A DNA stretch of 64,000 bases from Diphasiastrum complanatum (GCA_029204225.1 CM055113.1:24683531-24747530); one strand, 5' to 3'; counted from the first letter of the stretch, positions 1 to 12,511 are shown. Translations and numbers: made by a program. Notes: generated by a model not told the origin, from the letters alone.

Positions 1-148
1 ATATTGATATTGTTTATTGCTTTTTGCGTTAATGATGGACGAGGAAAGCCCATCTAGGATTGAAATGCCATGAATTCTTCATCGGATGGCTGCCTCGCCC
101 ATCCTCAACAATATTTGATAAAGTATTTGTCATGCATTTCTTCACCAG

Positions 149-730
149 TCATAAGTCCCTCCTCATCATCACAAAATCAATTCCAACAACAAGATCATGT
201 GTTTCAAAATCTACAAAGTCGGAGAATTCCGAAATTGTGCCAAATAATAAACATAGAACCTCATCTTCACGATAGTCAAAAAATTTACATAAATCAATTG
301 TACTAAAATATACATCGTCATTTTTATAATATACAGACAAATTGAAAAGACATTTAGACTCCTCTATAGGGATCGATTTATCAGCAGATGTATTTTGGCC
401 AATAAAAGAATCCCGGAGAACATCAGTATTTACATTTATAAAGTCACTTTCCTTATCAGGAGTGTCAATAAGAAAGTGATTGATATCCTTAATAGTTGAC
501 TGAACAGAGAATGATGCAAAAGGAGGGTCAGCAATAGATACTTCCTCATCATCTGGGATCTGAACTAACAGAAAAAGTATGAAACCAATCTGATATTCTA
601 CCAATTGACATTTTTTGTTGCAATAAGGACACATTGAACTGCTTTTGAAAAGATCAAACAATTTGGTGAACATTCTATCTAGTCTATGTCTGAAAGCTGG
701 GAAGAAATGAACAAGATCAGTATAATGCAT
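149..730 (-). CDS. Hypothetical protein, 193 aa, possibly a terminal exon
   Basis: An ATG at 730-728 opens 193 codons ending at a TGA (151-149). I do not recognise the family. Residues 34-41 hold a cysteine cluster (CPYCNKKC), residues 48-57 are hydrophobic, and the rest is acidic and rich in Phe, Asp and Ser, with codon use that looks coding. A good acceptor (polypyrimidine then TTAGTTCAG, ending at 560) lies in frame, so the real exon may begin at 559 and the N-terminal third may be intron. The spliced unknown gene at 3671-2304 lies upstream on the same strand; no link is shown. The stop is clear, the start is not. Confidence 0.35.
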   Translation of the reverse strand: MHYTDLVHFFPAFRHRLDRMFTKLFDLFKSSSMCPYCNKKCQLVEYQIGFILFLLVQIPDDEEVSIADPPFASFSVQSTIKDINHFLIDTPDKESDFINVNTDVLRDSFIGQNTSADKSIPIEESKCLFNLSVYYKNDDVYFSTIDLCKFFDYREDEVLCLLFGTISEFSDFVDFETHDLVVGIDFVMMRRDL

Positions 731-950
731 CTACTGGAGTGAACCTATGGAGAAAACAGGCTTACTAAGTATATCTCTGAATCTAATATAATGTTCATAA
801 AATACGTCAGAATTTGGTTGTATAGTCCTGAAAACATTTAGATATGGCCTGAATAGGCTGTGGAAGTAGTCTAGATTTCAGTAATCCCAAATTCACTAAG
901 AAATGAAATCAAGCCTGAATCTCATGAGGATCCTGAGGAAGAGGCCATGG
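731..950. other. Intergenic, no gene seen
   Basis: AT-rich sequence upstream of the hypothetical ORF. No TATA box, splice pattern or repeat stands out. Confidence 0.4.
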
Positions 951-1760
951 AAGTAGCGTAGATATCGCACTTGTGCACGAGGGAGAACTGAAACAAAACT
1001 AACTATCAAGATCGCGCACAAGAGAGATATGTACGGCAGGTAGATACCGAATATCGCACTTGTGTCCAAGTAGGTATCGTTGCAAACAAATGGACAACAA
1101 TGCGTGCGCACAAGAGCGATATGCCGTGAATTTTGAGAATGAAAAAAGTAAAAAATTAATCGGGCGTTGTGCCATTTATACTATATCTATGCACGTGTGG
1201 TCAACAGTCAAAGGACATGTGTCTACTTTCAATTGGACTACAGGCGCTGGCACGTGTGAGTTGACCCTGGACACATGTGAAATGACACCTGTACACGTGT
1301 CTCGTGTTCATTCGTTTGTTCGACAACACGTGTCGGTCTCGCATTTGCTCCTACAAATCCCACATGTGTAAAGTGACAAGGTCACACATGTCGCTCTCGC
1401 ATTTGACAGTACAAGTCCCACATGTGCGACATGACGTTCTTTCGCACGTGCAAACCACGATATAAAATCATAAACTTCGATGAATTTCTTTCACTTTTTT
1501 TTTTCGCTCTGCATATTGCACTTGTGAGCATCCTTCACAATCGATATTCTTCCTACCGCCTTCCATGCACATAGGTCCGATACATATGCTTACGTGTCTC
1601 CTCATATCGCACTTGTGCACCTTCCTTCAATACTAATCTATCTCTCTTATATTCAGCTCGCACAGGTCCAATATACTATACATTCTGTCCATACATATCG
1701 GTCCTCTGAGAGGGCTTTATCATCCTTCCCTACTCATCCTAGCCGTCACGCACAAGTCCG
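951..1760. promoter_or_regulatory. E-box/G-box cluster with repeated ATATCGCACTTGTG motifs
   Basis: Between about 1190 and 1450 there are roughly ten CANNTG sites, almost all CACGTG or CACATGTG. They are set in a short-period repeat of the form CACATGTG(N)TGAC. On both sides lie copies of ATATCGCACTTGTG, near 961, 1048, 1510 and 1604, with inverted or related forms near 1098, 1658 and 1747. CACGTG is the core bound by plant bHLH and bZIP factors (established). That this stretch is a promoter or enhancer is inference; a decayed tandem repeat would look the same. The short ORFs crossing it are not credible genes. Confidence 0.4.
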
Positions 1761-1789
1761 CTATCCCATAGCACACTTCCATGGATAGG

Positions 1790-2300
1790 AGAAAGCAGAC
1801 AAGGAGGGACTTCTTCTTTGCTGGCTCGTCCTTAGCTCTGGTGGTTGCCATTACACCTCCCGCTAGACCTAGAATGCACAACCGCAGCAGGTGGCTCTAT
1901 GAAATATGCAAGTATCAAAGATCAACCGCTCTGTTCATTCCAAGAGCTCCATTCTATCATCCTGTTTGAAACATAAATAGAAATGATCTCAGACAGCTGG
2001 TTAGATTCACACCCAGTGCTCTTCTGTGCCTTTAGGAGGGTGCTGAAGATTACATGAGCCTTTTTCTTGAAGATTCATTTTTGTTGGCAATCCATTCCAA
2101 GAGAGTCACCGTAATGAACAAATACAGATAGCATAGAATAGAAATAGATTGCACATGTATAGAATTCATAAAAAATATACATTGATATATCAAATGCTGC
2201 TCCATATTATGAGTACAAAATACATATACTGATGCCCAACTTGGGCTTTCATTTATCGAATGAAAGAGTGTATACATAGATTTTTACTAAAGTTTATTTG
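1790..2300. other. Intergenic, no gene seen
   Basis: Short open frames only, no domain and no repeat. It probably includes the 3' untranslated region of the minus-strand gene that ends at 2304. Confidence 0.35.
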
Positions 2301-2303
2301 AAG

Positions 2304-3671
2304 CTATTGTTCTCCCACAATGGTGATTGTTGTAGGTAGATCTTTGCAGCATGTTATCAGCTCCTGCCTTTTTCGCATCTGTGACATGACAAATATTAGT
2401 GAATGTGCAATTGTAAATGATGACATTTTCAATTATTTTGTTCTATTTTGAAATGGCAATAAACATAAAGTACTTACAAGTCTTCCATTGATGAGAAATC
2501 TGAAATATGTTGCTAGATTGGTTTGTAATAGCATGAGCTCTGTTCTGATAAAATCAAGCTTCCAATGCTCTTCCACCTCAACCATAGTCAAATATTCTTC
2601 ATTGTAGATAATGCTTATCTCCATTCGGTTTGTGTGACCATTTAGTTCAAAGTCTTGATCCAGTGGTAGCCATGTACCTTCAATTTTCTTGTATCTCTGG
2701 TAGCTAAATGTGAGACTGAACATTTGCTTTTCGATATGACAATGAAAGATCATTGAAGACTTTTTAACCCTGCATTCTATGTCATTATTTGTTTTATTAT
2801 CCCAGCCTTGATCCATGAGATCTGACAAAGTATCATAAATCCTTGCAAACAAATAAAGTTGGTGTCCTACGAACACTAGCACTCGAGAAAAAATCAACAA
2901 ATATATGTAATGAGATAAACCAGCTTAGGTGAACAATTTTCGAGCCTATGCTTATCTTCATAGCATTTCTGATATCAATGAGTAGCTTGCATCTCAAGGA
3001 TTCAAAAACATTATTGCTAGGAGTAGGCCACTCCTCACTTTGAAAACTAGACAATGGAATTGCTTCGAGCTTGCCAAAACTTCCATTTGTTTGTGGCGTA
3101 TATAAAGATTCATAAAAATAGATACCACAATCTACAAGTACCTTTGGACTTCTTACTCTGTATTGCAGCTTTCTAACATCAAAGTGAATCACATCTAATA
3201 TTCCTGCAAGTGATTGTGCAGGCTCCCATTCACTTATGCATGATGGATATAAATCTGAAAGAAAAAAACAATGTTGAAGCATTTAAATCATAATCTGAAG
3301 AGCATCAATAAAGAAAATCACCTATGATTGTTGTATAGTGCATATGTTTTGATTTACTTACAATTACAGTTTTGATGATCATGAGAATTGACATCATGTA
3401 CTTTGATTTCTGAATGCATATATACATGTTGTACTAAAACTTCTGATATCGATTGACCTCTCGAGGTAGTCTCAAACTCCAAAATTTTTGCTTTCCAATA
3501 AGATTTGTAAGTCATTTTTGCTCTTTTCTTTTGTCGAAAATTTCCCTTTGATGATGGATGCAGCAATACCCATGAATTCTTTGTATATTTTGTTGGCTTC
3601 CAGTTATCAACTTCATCTTTCTCATTGTAAAGAATCACAGACTCGATTGTAGATATGGGTCTCCTTGCCAT
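2304..3671 (-). CDS. Spliced gene of unknown function, about four exons
   Basis: Exon 1 runs from an ATG at 3671 to 3362 and is followed by a GTAAGT donor at 3361. Exon 2 starts at 3254 after TTTTTTTCTTTCAG, and the phase matches across the splice. A last coding exon (2378-2304, TAG stop) joins, again in phase, to the exon that ends at 2478 before GTAAGTAC. Between exons 2 and 3 the frame changes somewhere in 3039-2867. The neatest solution is a GTGAGG donor at 3038 spliced to TTTTTTCTCGAG near 2883; a frameshift is the alternative. Exon 1 contains SWVLLHP and YWKAKILEF, faintly like a BAH or Agenet-type reader fold, but this is too weak to name. The protein would be roughly 350 aa. Three consensus splice junctions in phase argue that it is, or recently was, a real gene. 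Confidence 0.5.
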
Positions 3672-3689
3672 TGCTATTTTCAAAGCTTG

Positions 3690-4100
3690 GGCGCCAAAAA
3701 TCTCTCTGATATGATACTTAATTTCAATTTTTCATATCACATTTAATCTAATGTGAATGCCAACATAGTCACAGTTACTGCGTATACCATATTTTATGTA
3801 ACTGTACATACTGTATTTCTATAACTGTAACTAGTATAGTTAGAAAATTTCATTATACTAACCAACATAGTCAAGTAAATTTAACTTGAGGTATTGACGT
3901 CCAATAGATTAGCACGTGTCGGGCAGGAAGAAGAAACCAATGGGATACGTCCATGCTGCCCGAACACAAATTTCAAAGTTTTCTATATTGCATTTTAATT
4001 TCTCAGTTAATTTGAACTACATTACGTAGATTTCAAATCTGTGCATTTTGATTGGGCCTGGTGACGGTCGAAACTAAAGAAAAAAAAGAAAAGTATCTTT
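3690..4100. other. Upstream region of the spliced gene
   Basis: Presumed 5' flank of the minus-strand gene. There is one CACGTG near 3914 and no convincing TATA box; otherwise AT-rich and featureless. Confidence 0.3.
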
Positions 4101-4109
4101 ACAAAGGGT

Positions 4110-7100
4110 CATTTTTTATTTTGGAACTCCTCTAATGCTAGGCCATCATTTATTCCATTGTTTGCATGAACTGATATTTAAGTCTATGTATCACATATAT
4201 TTTTCATAATAGGCAGTAATCCATCTATTCATGTGTAAATTTACCTACTTGGGTTATACATGGGATATTATACCTATCGACTTGTTGTATACTGTCGGAT
4301 TCAACACTAATACATATCATTGATGTGTATTAAAACAAAAATAGATTTAAAGGCATGTTATCATATCCAACTAACTACATTTATTTGCCCACTTATGTAC
4401 ACATGAAGCCATAAAACTTAAAAAAAATGTAATTTTTGACATAAATGACGGCTTCTGAAAAACTGTCATATAAACCAAAATAAATGATGGTTTCCTAGGC
4501 CATCATTTATTCCATTATTTGCTTGAAGTGATGTTTAAGTCTATGTATCACATATATTTATCATAATAGGCAGTAATTCATCCATTCATGTGTAAATTTA
4601 CATACTTGCATTATACATGGGATATTATACGTATGAACATGTTCTATACTATCGGATTAAACACTAATACATGTCACCATGTGTATATAAAAAAAAAATG
4701 ACACATTTTAAGACATGTTATACTATCATATCCATCTAAATACTTTTATTTGCCCACTTATCTACACATGAAACCATAAAACTTTAAAGAAATGTAGTTT
4801 TTGCCATAAATGACGGCTTTTGAGAAACTGTCATATAAACAAGAATAAATGACGGTTTTCTAGGCTGTCATTTATTCCATTTTTTTGCATTAATTGATAT
4901 TTAAGTCTATGTATCACATATATTTATCATAATAGGTAGTAACAAATCCATTCATGTGTAAATTTACCTACTTGGGTTATACATGGGATATTATACCTAT
5001 CGACGTGTTTTATTTTGTCGGATTCAACACTAATACATATCATTCGATGTGTATCAAACACTAGATGACACATTTAAAGGCATGTTATACTATCACACCC
5101 ATCTAACTACTTTTATTTGCCCACTTATCTATACATGAAGCCATAAAACTTTTAAAAAAATGTAATTTCTGGCATAAATGACGACTTTTGAGAAACTGTC
5201 ATATAAACCAGAATAAATGACCATTTACTAGGCTGTCATTTATTCCAATTTTTTGCATGAATTGATATTTAAGTTCGTGTATCACATATATTTATCATAG
5301 TAGACAGTAATCCATTCAATTATGTGTAAATTTACCTACTTGGTTATACATGGGATAGTATACCTATTGACGTGTTATATATTGTTCGATTCAATACTAA
5401 TACATATCATCGACGTGTATCAAACAATATATGACACTGTTATACTATCATATCCATCTAACTACTTTTATTTGCCCACGTATCTACACATGAAGCCATA
5501 AAACTTAAAAAAAATGTAATTTTTTGGCATAAATGACGGCTTCTGAAAAACTGTCATATAAACCAGAATAAATGACGGTTTTCTAGGCCGTCATTTATTC
5601 CATTTTCTGCATGGATTGATATTTAAGTCTATGTATCACATATATTTATCATAATGGGCAGTTATCCATCCATTCATGTGTAATTCACCTACTTGGGTTA
5701 TACATGGGATATTATACTTATCGACGTGTCCTCTACTGTCGGACTCGACACTAAAACATATCATCAACGTGTATCAAACACTATGACACACTTTTATCAA
5801 TTTAAAGGCATGTTATACTATCATGAATCCATCTAACTACTTTTATTTGCCCACTTATGTAAACATGAAGCCATAAAACTTTTAAAAAAAATGTAATTTT
5901 TGGCATAAATGACGGTTTTCAAAAAACTGTCATATAAACCAGAATAAATGATGGTTTTTTAGGCCGTCATTTATTCCATTTTTTGCATGAAGTGATATTT
6001 ATGTCTATGTATCACATATATTTATCATAATAGGTAGTAATCCATCCATTCATGTGCAAATTTACATACTTGGGTTATACATGGGATATTATACCTATCG
6101 ACATATTCTACATTGTTGGATTCAACACTAATACATATCATTTGACGTGTATCAAACAATATATCACACATTCAATGGCATGCTATACTATATATTCATC
6201 TAACTACTTTGATTGAAAAAACTGTCATATAAACCAGAATAAATGATAATTTTCTAGACCGTCATGTATTCTATTTTTTGCATGAATTGATATATAAGTT
6301 TGTGTATCACATATATTTATCATAATAGGTAGTAATCCATCCATTCATGTGTAAATTTATCTACTTGGTTATACATGGGATATTATACCTATCGACGTTT
6401 CATAGTATTGTTGGATTCAACACTAATACATATCATCGACGTGTATCAAACAATAGATGACAATGTTATACTATCATATCCATCTAACTACTTTTATTTG
6501 CCCACTTATCTACACATGAAGCCATAAAACTTAAAAAAATGTAATTTTTTGGCATAATTGATGGCTTCTGAAAAACTGTCACATAAACCAAAATAAATGA
6601 TGGTTTTCTAGGCCGTCACTTATTCCATTTTTTGCATGAATTGATATTTAGATCTATGTATCACATATATTTATCATAATAGGTAGTAATCCATCCATTC
6701 ATGTGTAATTTACCTACTTGGGTTATACATGGGATATGATACTTATCGACGTGTTCTATACTGTTGAATTTAACACTAATACATATCATCGACGTGTATC
6801 AAACAATATATGACACACTTTTATCAATTTAAAGACATGTTATACTAGCATATCCATCTAACTACTTTTATTTTTCCACTTATATAAACATGAAGCCATA
6901 AAACTTAAAAAAAATGTAATTTTTGGAATAAATGATGGCTTTCGAAAAATTGTCATATAAACCAGAATAAATGATGGTTTTCTAGGCCGACATTTATTCC
7001 ATTTTTTTTGCATGAATGCTTTTTAAGTCTATGTATCACATATGTTTATCACATTAGGCAGCAATCCATCCATTCATCTGTAAATTTACCTACTTGGGTT

Positions 7101-7235
7101 ATACATGGGATATTATACCTATCAACCTGTTCTATACTGTCGGATTCAATAGTAATGCATATCATGAACGTGTATCAAAAAAATATATGACACATTTAAA
7201 GGCATGTTATACTATCATAACCATCTAACTACTTT
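4110..7235. repeat. Satellite array, about 8.5 monomers of 354-375 bp with a central dyad
   Basis: The landmark CTAGGCCGTCATTTATT (or a close variant) recurs at about 4139, 4496, 4862, 5230, 5586, 5961, 6257, 6611 and 6986. Spacings are 357, 366, 368, 356, 375, 296, 354 and 375 bp; one monomer is shortened. Each monomer also has ATCACATATATTTATCATAA and a TTATACATGGGATATTATAC block. Around the landmark lies an inverted repeat with 12-bp arms and a 9-nt centre. It is perfect at 4479-4511 (arm AATAAATGATGG) and at 5567-5599 (arm AATAAATGACGG). The array ends abruptly where a copia LTR fragment starts at about 7236. There are no credible ORFs. Confidence 0.9.
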
Positions 7236-8035
7236 TTGAATTTTCTATGTATTCCAAGCTCCCATAGTGAGAAGATAGATTTTTTTTGGAGCTCATTGGC
7301 AAACCCAAGCTACTCCACTATGTACATTGAGTTTTTGTGATCCACATGAAACCAAATCAAATTTTACTTGTTTCTCAACTTGAAGGCCATACTACAACCT
7401 TTGTCTCACATGTGTGGACTCGTATTTTAATGTTCATCAATGGTTTTGATTGTTAATGCTTGTTGTTTGTCAAATTGCCAATCTAGATCCACTTTTTTGT
7501 GTCTAGTTTTTTGGTAGATTGTTAAGCAAGCATCCAATCACTCTTGTGGATCTTTTGTAGATCCATTTATGGTCCTAAAGTACATTACTTCTACATGGTA
7601 TCAGAGCCAAGTACAAGAGCATTAACCATTGATCAAAAGAAAATCCATTTTTAGCAAGTTTTGGTGCAAAAAACTAGTATTGAGAGGGCGAGCTAGAATC
7701 TTGATTTTGGTGAGGGGATGTGGTCCCAAACTTGGTAGGGATTTCACACATGTGGGAACCTAGAAACCTGAATTTAATGCATGTTATTTATTTGATCCAA
7801 AAAAATTCAATTAGTGAGCTTTTGATGTAATTTTTGGTGGAAATCTTAGGATAATCTACCAAGATTGAGTGCCATTGATTAGATTTGACATAGGGTCATG
7901 AGATCTAATTAATCTAGGCTGAAATCAGGTCCTCTAAACTTGTTCTATAGGTCATGAAAGTACATCAAAAAGTGTGAGGGAGATTTAGTCATGGGTTTTG
8001 TCCAAAAATAGCCAAAATTGATAGGATTTGATATG
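7236..8035 (+). mobile_element. Copia 5' LTR fragment, PBS and leader
   Basis: 7236-7595 matches the second half of the copia LTR at 18305-19033 and ends in TCTACA. The primer-binding site TGGTATCAGAGCC (7596-7608, complementary to the 3' end of initiator tRNA-Met) follows directly. The next roughly 430 bases parallel the leader at 15738-16160. The LTR is cut at its 5' end against the satellite and no gag follows, so this is a dead 5' remnant. Confidence 0.75.
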
Positions 8036-8849
8036 TCATTGATAGAATCTCATCTAATCTGCATTTCTGTTTACAAGAATGTTTACAGATCCCCTGATCC
8101 AGAGGATTCGTTTACTACGGTTCTTTTTCTTCTTGCTTACAACTTCTACGGCTTGGTATTCTGCTTGTTACCAGGCTTCAGGGCATTCGTTATGTGTGCT
8201 CTTGATATTACGACGCCAAACCAGGCAAAAGGGAACAGATTGTCATTGTAGTATATTGTTTTTGTCCTGCCTGTCAGAGGACTACTCAGGGTCGAACTCT
8301 CTTGAACACACTTACATTCTAACAGAGATGCAAGCCAAGAATGCTCATTCACAGATCAGAGTGCAGCCCAAATGAACATTCAGCAGATTCTACAACTACC
8401 TACTCTTAAAACGAACTGAATCAAATCCTAAGTATTACTAAATTGAGCTACACTTGTATAAATTGACAAAACAAGAAACAAGAACTAATCTACAGCATGT
8501 TAGAAGTCCAAGAATCAAGAAACCAACCAGTCTATTGATTCTTGGACATCCCAAGAACATCAAAAACTGGATTGTTAGAGAATATGCAAGATTTACACCA
8601 CAGATCCAGCCTATTTAGTTTACCTGAATGCTGGTTCCTACATTAATCCACAAACAAGAAAAGAAGCTAATCCACTCTACGAAAGCAACAAATCTAATCC
8701 ACTCTATAGTCCACAACCACACACAAAAAGAGGGAAGGGCAAGATCATAAATGCATCACTCAAGAAACAAGCATGATCAAGGAGCTCAATTGGATGCACC
8801 AAATTCGTGAAGGATCTCTTCATTTCAGCCTGGAGTTGATACAATTTAC
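8036..8849. other. No gene recognised
   Basis: Short ORFs in both directions without domains; the sequence resembles retroelement leader or UTR. No tRNA-like or repeated structure seen. Confidence 0.3.
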
Positions 8850-8891
8850 AATTATGAGTAGAACTATTAGACAATAGTTCTACTCATAATT
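8850..8891. repeat. Perfect 19-bp inverted repeat with 4-nt loop
   Basis: Arms AATTATGAGTAGAACTATT (8850-8868) and its exact reverse complement (8873-8891) flank AGAC. It lies just before the first recognisable codons of the gypsy relic. Confidence 0.85.
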
Positions 8892-8899
8892 CTCGTCTT

Positions 8900-9523
8900 G
8901 TGCAGAAACTCAACCTGACGACTGAAGCCAGCAATCATAGATACAAAGTTTATCTAGCTTCAAGAGTAGAGTTGGAGACTTGGAACAAGAAAGTGACGAA
9001 TCTCCTAGTTTTGATACAAGGACATAGAGAATTCGTTAATTTTCATGTTTTATACCTAGCTAGTATAGATTTAATTTTTGGTTATGAATGGTTATTTAGC
9101 AAATCACCTCCTCTAGCTATTGATTTTGAGCAATATGTTCTCACTTTTAAGGACAGTGGTAAGGTAGTTACTTTATCTAGAATCAATTTTGTACATCCAT
9201 CGGATGAAATTTCTACAGTTAATATAATGGAAGCATTTGATTATTCACAACATGAAGTATTTTCAATATCTGCTATTATTGTTATGGATGTTTTTGATGT
9301 GTATCTAAATAGTTGTGAATTTTCAGTAATTCTTAATTCAATAAATTTAGGTCACGAACAAGCAATGAAAAATCAGATCATAAATGAAGTTACAGATGTT
9401 TTTCTATCAAAATCACCTCATGGTTTGCCACCATCTAGGTCAATAGACCACATAATAGAGTTATTTCAAGAAGTCAACCTATCTCTAGACAACCTTATAG
9501 GTTCTCTCAAAAAGAGGAGATAG
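8900..9523 (+). pseudogene. Ty3/gypsy protease-to-RT fragment
   Basis: Open for 207 codons. Residues 53-64 (ASIDLIFGYEWL) match the C-terminal part of a gypsy aspartic protease, where DLILGMDWL is usual. Residues 173-184 (HGLPPSRSIDHI) match the conserved start of gypsy reverse transcriptase (GLPPxRxxDHxI). The protease catalytic DTG and the RT catalytic domain are missing. Downstream sequence jumps to the RNase H/integrase part of the same kind of element, so the RT core has been deleted. It cannot be functional. Confidence 0.7.
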
Positions 9524-9829
9524 AGATTTCATATAAAATAGAAAACTATATGAGAATGGGACATATCCAACTCAATATGTCACCATGGGGCGTTTGAGAG
9601 CAAACAATTCACTAATCCTCAGTTACATTATACTATGTAAGATAGTGAATTATTTTTAGTTATCCATGCACTTAAAACCTAGAGACACTACTTGTATGGT
9701 AGTACGTTTATAGTGTATACGGATCACTAGCCTCTTTAGTACTTTTGCAATTAGCATGATCTTCGAGGTAGGAAAGCCCGATGGGCCAAATTGATGCAAG
9801 AATTGGATCAATAAATCCGTTTTATAAGA

Positions 9830-10740
9830 GACAGTTCGAATCAAGTTGCGGATGCTCTTAGTCAGATTGGTGAACTAAATGAGTTATCATTCGCTCAGAT
9901 TTCTATGGATTTATATCTTTCGATGAGAGGAAAATATGAAAATGATTCTCATTTTGGTTGTATTTGGAACATTGTTCGGACTAGAAGAAATGAGAACAGT
10001 GTTGAGATGGATTCACAGGGATCTCAACTAACAAAGTAAGATAAGAAGCTTGTGGAACAATATACCATTCAAGATGAATTGTTATTTTGGAATGGGAAAG
10101 TTTGTGTACCTGAGGACGATGGGCTCAAATGCAAGATTTTGTTTGAATCCCCGGTATACATAGGACTCTTGACTTGGTCAGAAGAGAGTTTTATTGGCCA
10201 AAACTCAAGCCATATGTCGAGTCATATGTGATTAAATGCAAGCCCTGTCAACTAGCTAAGGTTGAACACCTTAAGGTTGGTGATTGGTTACAACCATTGG
10301 ATATCCCTGATAAGAGATGGGAAAGCATATTGATGGACTTTGTAGTTGGACTTCCAAAACCCACTGGAGAAATGATTCTATTTGGGTTGTTGTAGATAGG
10401 TTAACTAAGTTAGCTACGTTCATACCAATTAAGTCAACTATCAAGGCTTCTGATTTGGCCTAGATCTTTGTTGAAAAATTATTTCGGTTGTATAGACTGC
10501 CAAGTGACAATGTTAGTGATAGAGATCCTAAGTTCACAGGTCACTTCTGGTCAACAGTATTCCATAAACTGAAAACTTCTCTTAGTTTCTATTTTTTTGA
10601 CCATCCTGAATTAGATGGTCAAACAGATAGGACTAATCAGACTATGGCAGATATGCTGAGGACATATGTTTCTCATAGGCAATCTTATTGGGAAGATTAC
10701 ATTTCTCTGATTGAGTTTTCATAGAAAGCATTCTGCTATA
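9830..10740 (+). pseudogene. Ty3/gypsy RNase H end and integrase relic
   Basis: Near 9840 a frame reads SNQVADALSQ, the end of the RNase H domain. 10174-10395 encodes an integrase N-terminal fragment: VRREFYWP and a CKPCQLAK zinc-finger half, then PLDIPDKRWESILMDFV, where the first catalytic Asp falls. 10488-10724 continues with DRDPKFTGHFW (second Asp) and a TDRTNQT-type motif; the usual LDGQTERTNQ now has Asp in place of the catalytic Glu. Stops and shifts separate the pieces. The domain order is that of a gypsy or chromovirus pol on the plus strand. Confidence 0.75.
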
Positions 10741-10759
10741 GAATGTCAAAATTTGTGTT

Positions 10760-12480
10760 GAATTTTTTTTTGAAGTTTCAAGTGATGTGTATACTATATT
10801 TACTGTGAATCTATACAAGTAAAAGAACAAAGGCACATGTCAATATGACGTTTTTGAATTGTATGTGCCTGTATGCTACAACGGCCAAATTTTTAAAAAG
10901 CCTACATTTTATGGCCAAAATGGCTTTTCACGGTCATGACACTTCAAGGCTGGTCACTTCAAGTAAGCTAAGTATATTTGATAGTAATAATGATAATTGA
11001 AATGGTGGGTCCGAGTGGGGCAAGGACATTTTTGGCTTATGTCCTTGAGCCTATTAGTTCACATCTCTAGATACTATCAATCTATGAGAAATTTCCTTAG
11101 ATGAATCTCAAATGGTATGTCTATTAGGCATGGCAAATGTGCATGGCCTTGAACCTTTCTTAACGAAATGACACAAATTGAGCCCGCTCTAACTTTTGGA
11201 TCTTCACATGCTCGTAAGACCAAAAGCCTTATATTAGTCACCAAATTGCACCAATCAAATTGTGCCACATGCAAACAACAATTTCTTTATAAGCAAGCTT
11301 CAAGTTTGCGTACTTTTTTTCAATTACAAAAGTCTTATATCAATTTAAGTAAAGTGAGGATCAACCAAGTAAATTAAATGCAGTTGATGATGCAATTAAG
11401 ACTTAGATATTGTTCAAGTTTTATGACTCAAATTTGTGGGTATCATTGCATAAGGTATTAGTGATGAGCTTGAAGACTAAGAGTCTTAGTACAGTTGTAT
11501 GTCGAGCTTCATGTGATCGACACAACGACATTGACACAAAGTTGGCAAGCTTGTTACCAAAATAGTAAGTAGCTGGTTTTTGGACCAAAATTTTGGTGCC
11601 CTTGTTGGCTTTGGTTGTGCATTTGTCCTCCTTTCTAAGACTTCCTAGCTGTAGTTTTTTGCTCCACTAGTCTTTCCGCATAAATCATAAATAGCAATCA
11701 TACATTGTACTTTAACTATCAATGATCATTGTTACTATGTTACCCATGCTAGACCACACATAAGAGGCAAAGTAGTTGGCCATTCCAGTTGTGTGGAATT
11801 CAACAATGTATCATAACCAAACATAGTGAGGTTTGGTTGCTTGGAATCCACTAACAAGTTGCAACGCCAACAAGAGAGGCATTTTAACTTGGAGAACTAT
11901 GAGGAGTGTATTGTAGGGCCTATCCTCTTCGAAAGGTGTTCCCTTCTTGATAGCTGCAGCTTGCAAGGAGCAGCCTTAGAAAAGAAGAGGGGAGAGGACA
12001 TGGGCTAAGAATCTGCCCTAGCATGTATGAAAGATGTACATTATTTTCTTGTAATTTCATATGCTTGGCATCATGATGGGGGGCAAGTCCCATGAGGGCA
12101 ACACTCTACCTAGCCCACCCTTTTGAAGCCAACCTCCTTAGGGCATCATTCCATGTCACCCACTTACTCAAGAAGTTTTTTGGTGAATGCGTGACCCATT
12201 TTACCCAACACCTAAAATTTTGTTTTTTGCAAACTCGTTCACCCGTGGATCGACCTGTTCTTCTTATTAATGTCACTTTTGGATCTAGCAATTTTGAGTT
12301 TCTTCTAAGCATTTTCGAGTCTAGAAACTAGGAGGATAGAATTTATGTGATTAAAAAACAAAATATCTAGCAATACACTTAAGACATATTTGTCAATAAA
12401 GGACATGACCCACGTGGTGACTCTAAACACATGCCAGACTATTCTCTTTCTCCTAAATAAAGGGAGCTCTATCCTTTCTC
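10760..12480. other. No gene recognised
   Basis: AT-rich sequence with short open frames on both strands, none with a domain or believable splice structure. Probably old repeat remnants. Confidence 0.35.
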
Positions 12481-12502
12481 ACTCTCATCTCTCTCTCTTT
12501 TC

Positions 12503-12511
12503 TATATAAAA
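12503..12511 (+). promoter_or_regulatory. TATA box
   Basis: TATATAAAA follows a CTCTCTCT tract (a typical plant core-promoter Y-patch) and lies 195 bases before the ATG at 12706. Transcription would be expected to start near 12535. The motif and spacing are seen; the promoter role is inferred. Confidence 0.55.

Noticed and set aside
4110-7235. Possible CRISPR-like array of repeats
   Set aside because: The whole monomer repeats at about 365 bp with no unique spacers, and the host is a plant; it is a satellite.
8018-8375. Overlapping ORFs on both strands
   Set aside because: Three short frames in one place, no motif, next to element leader sequence; most likely chance.
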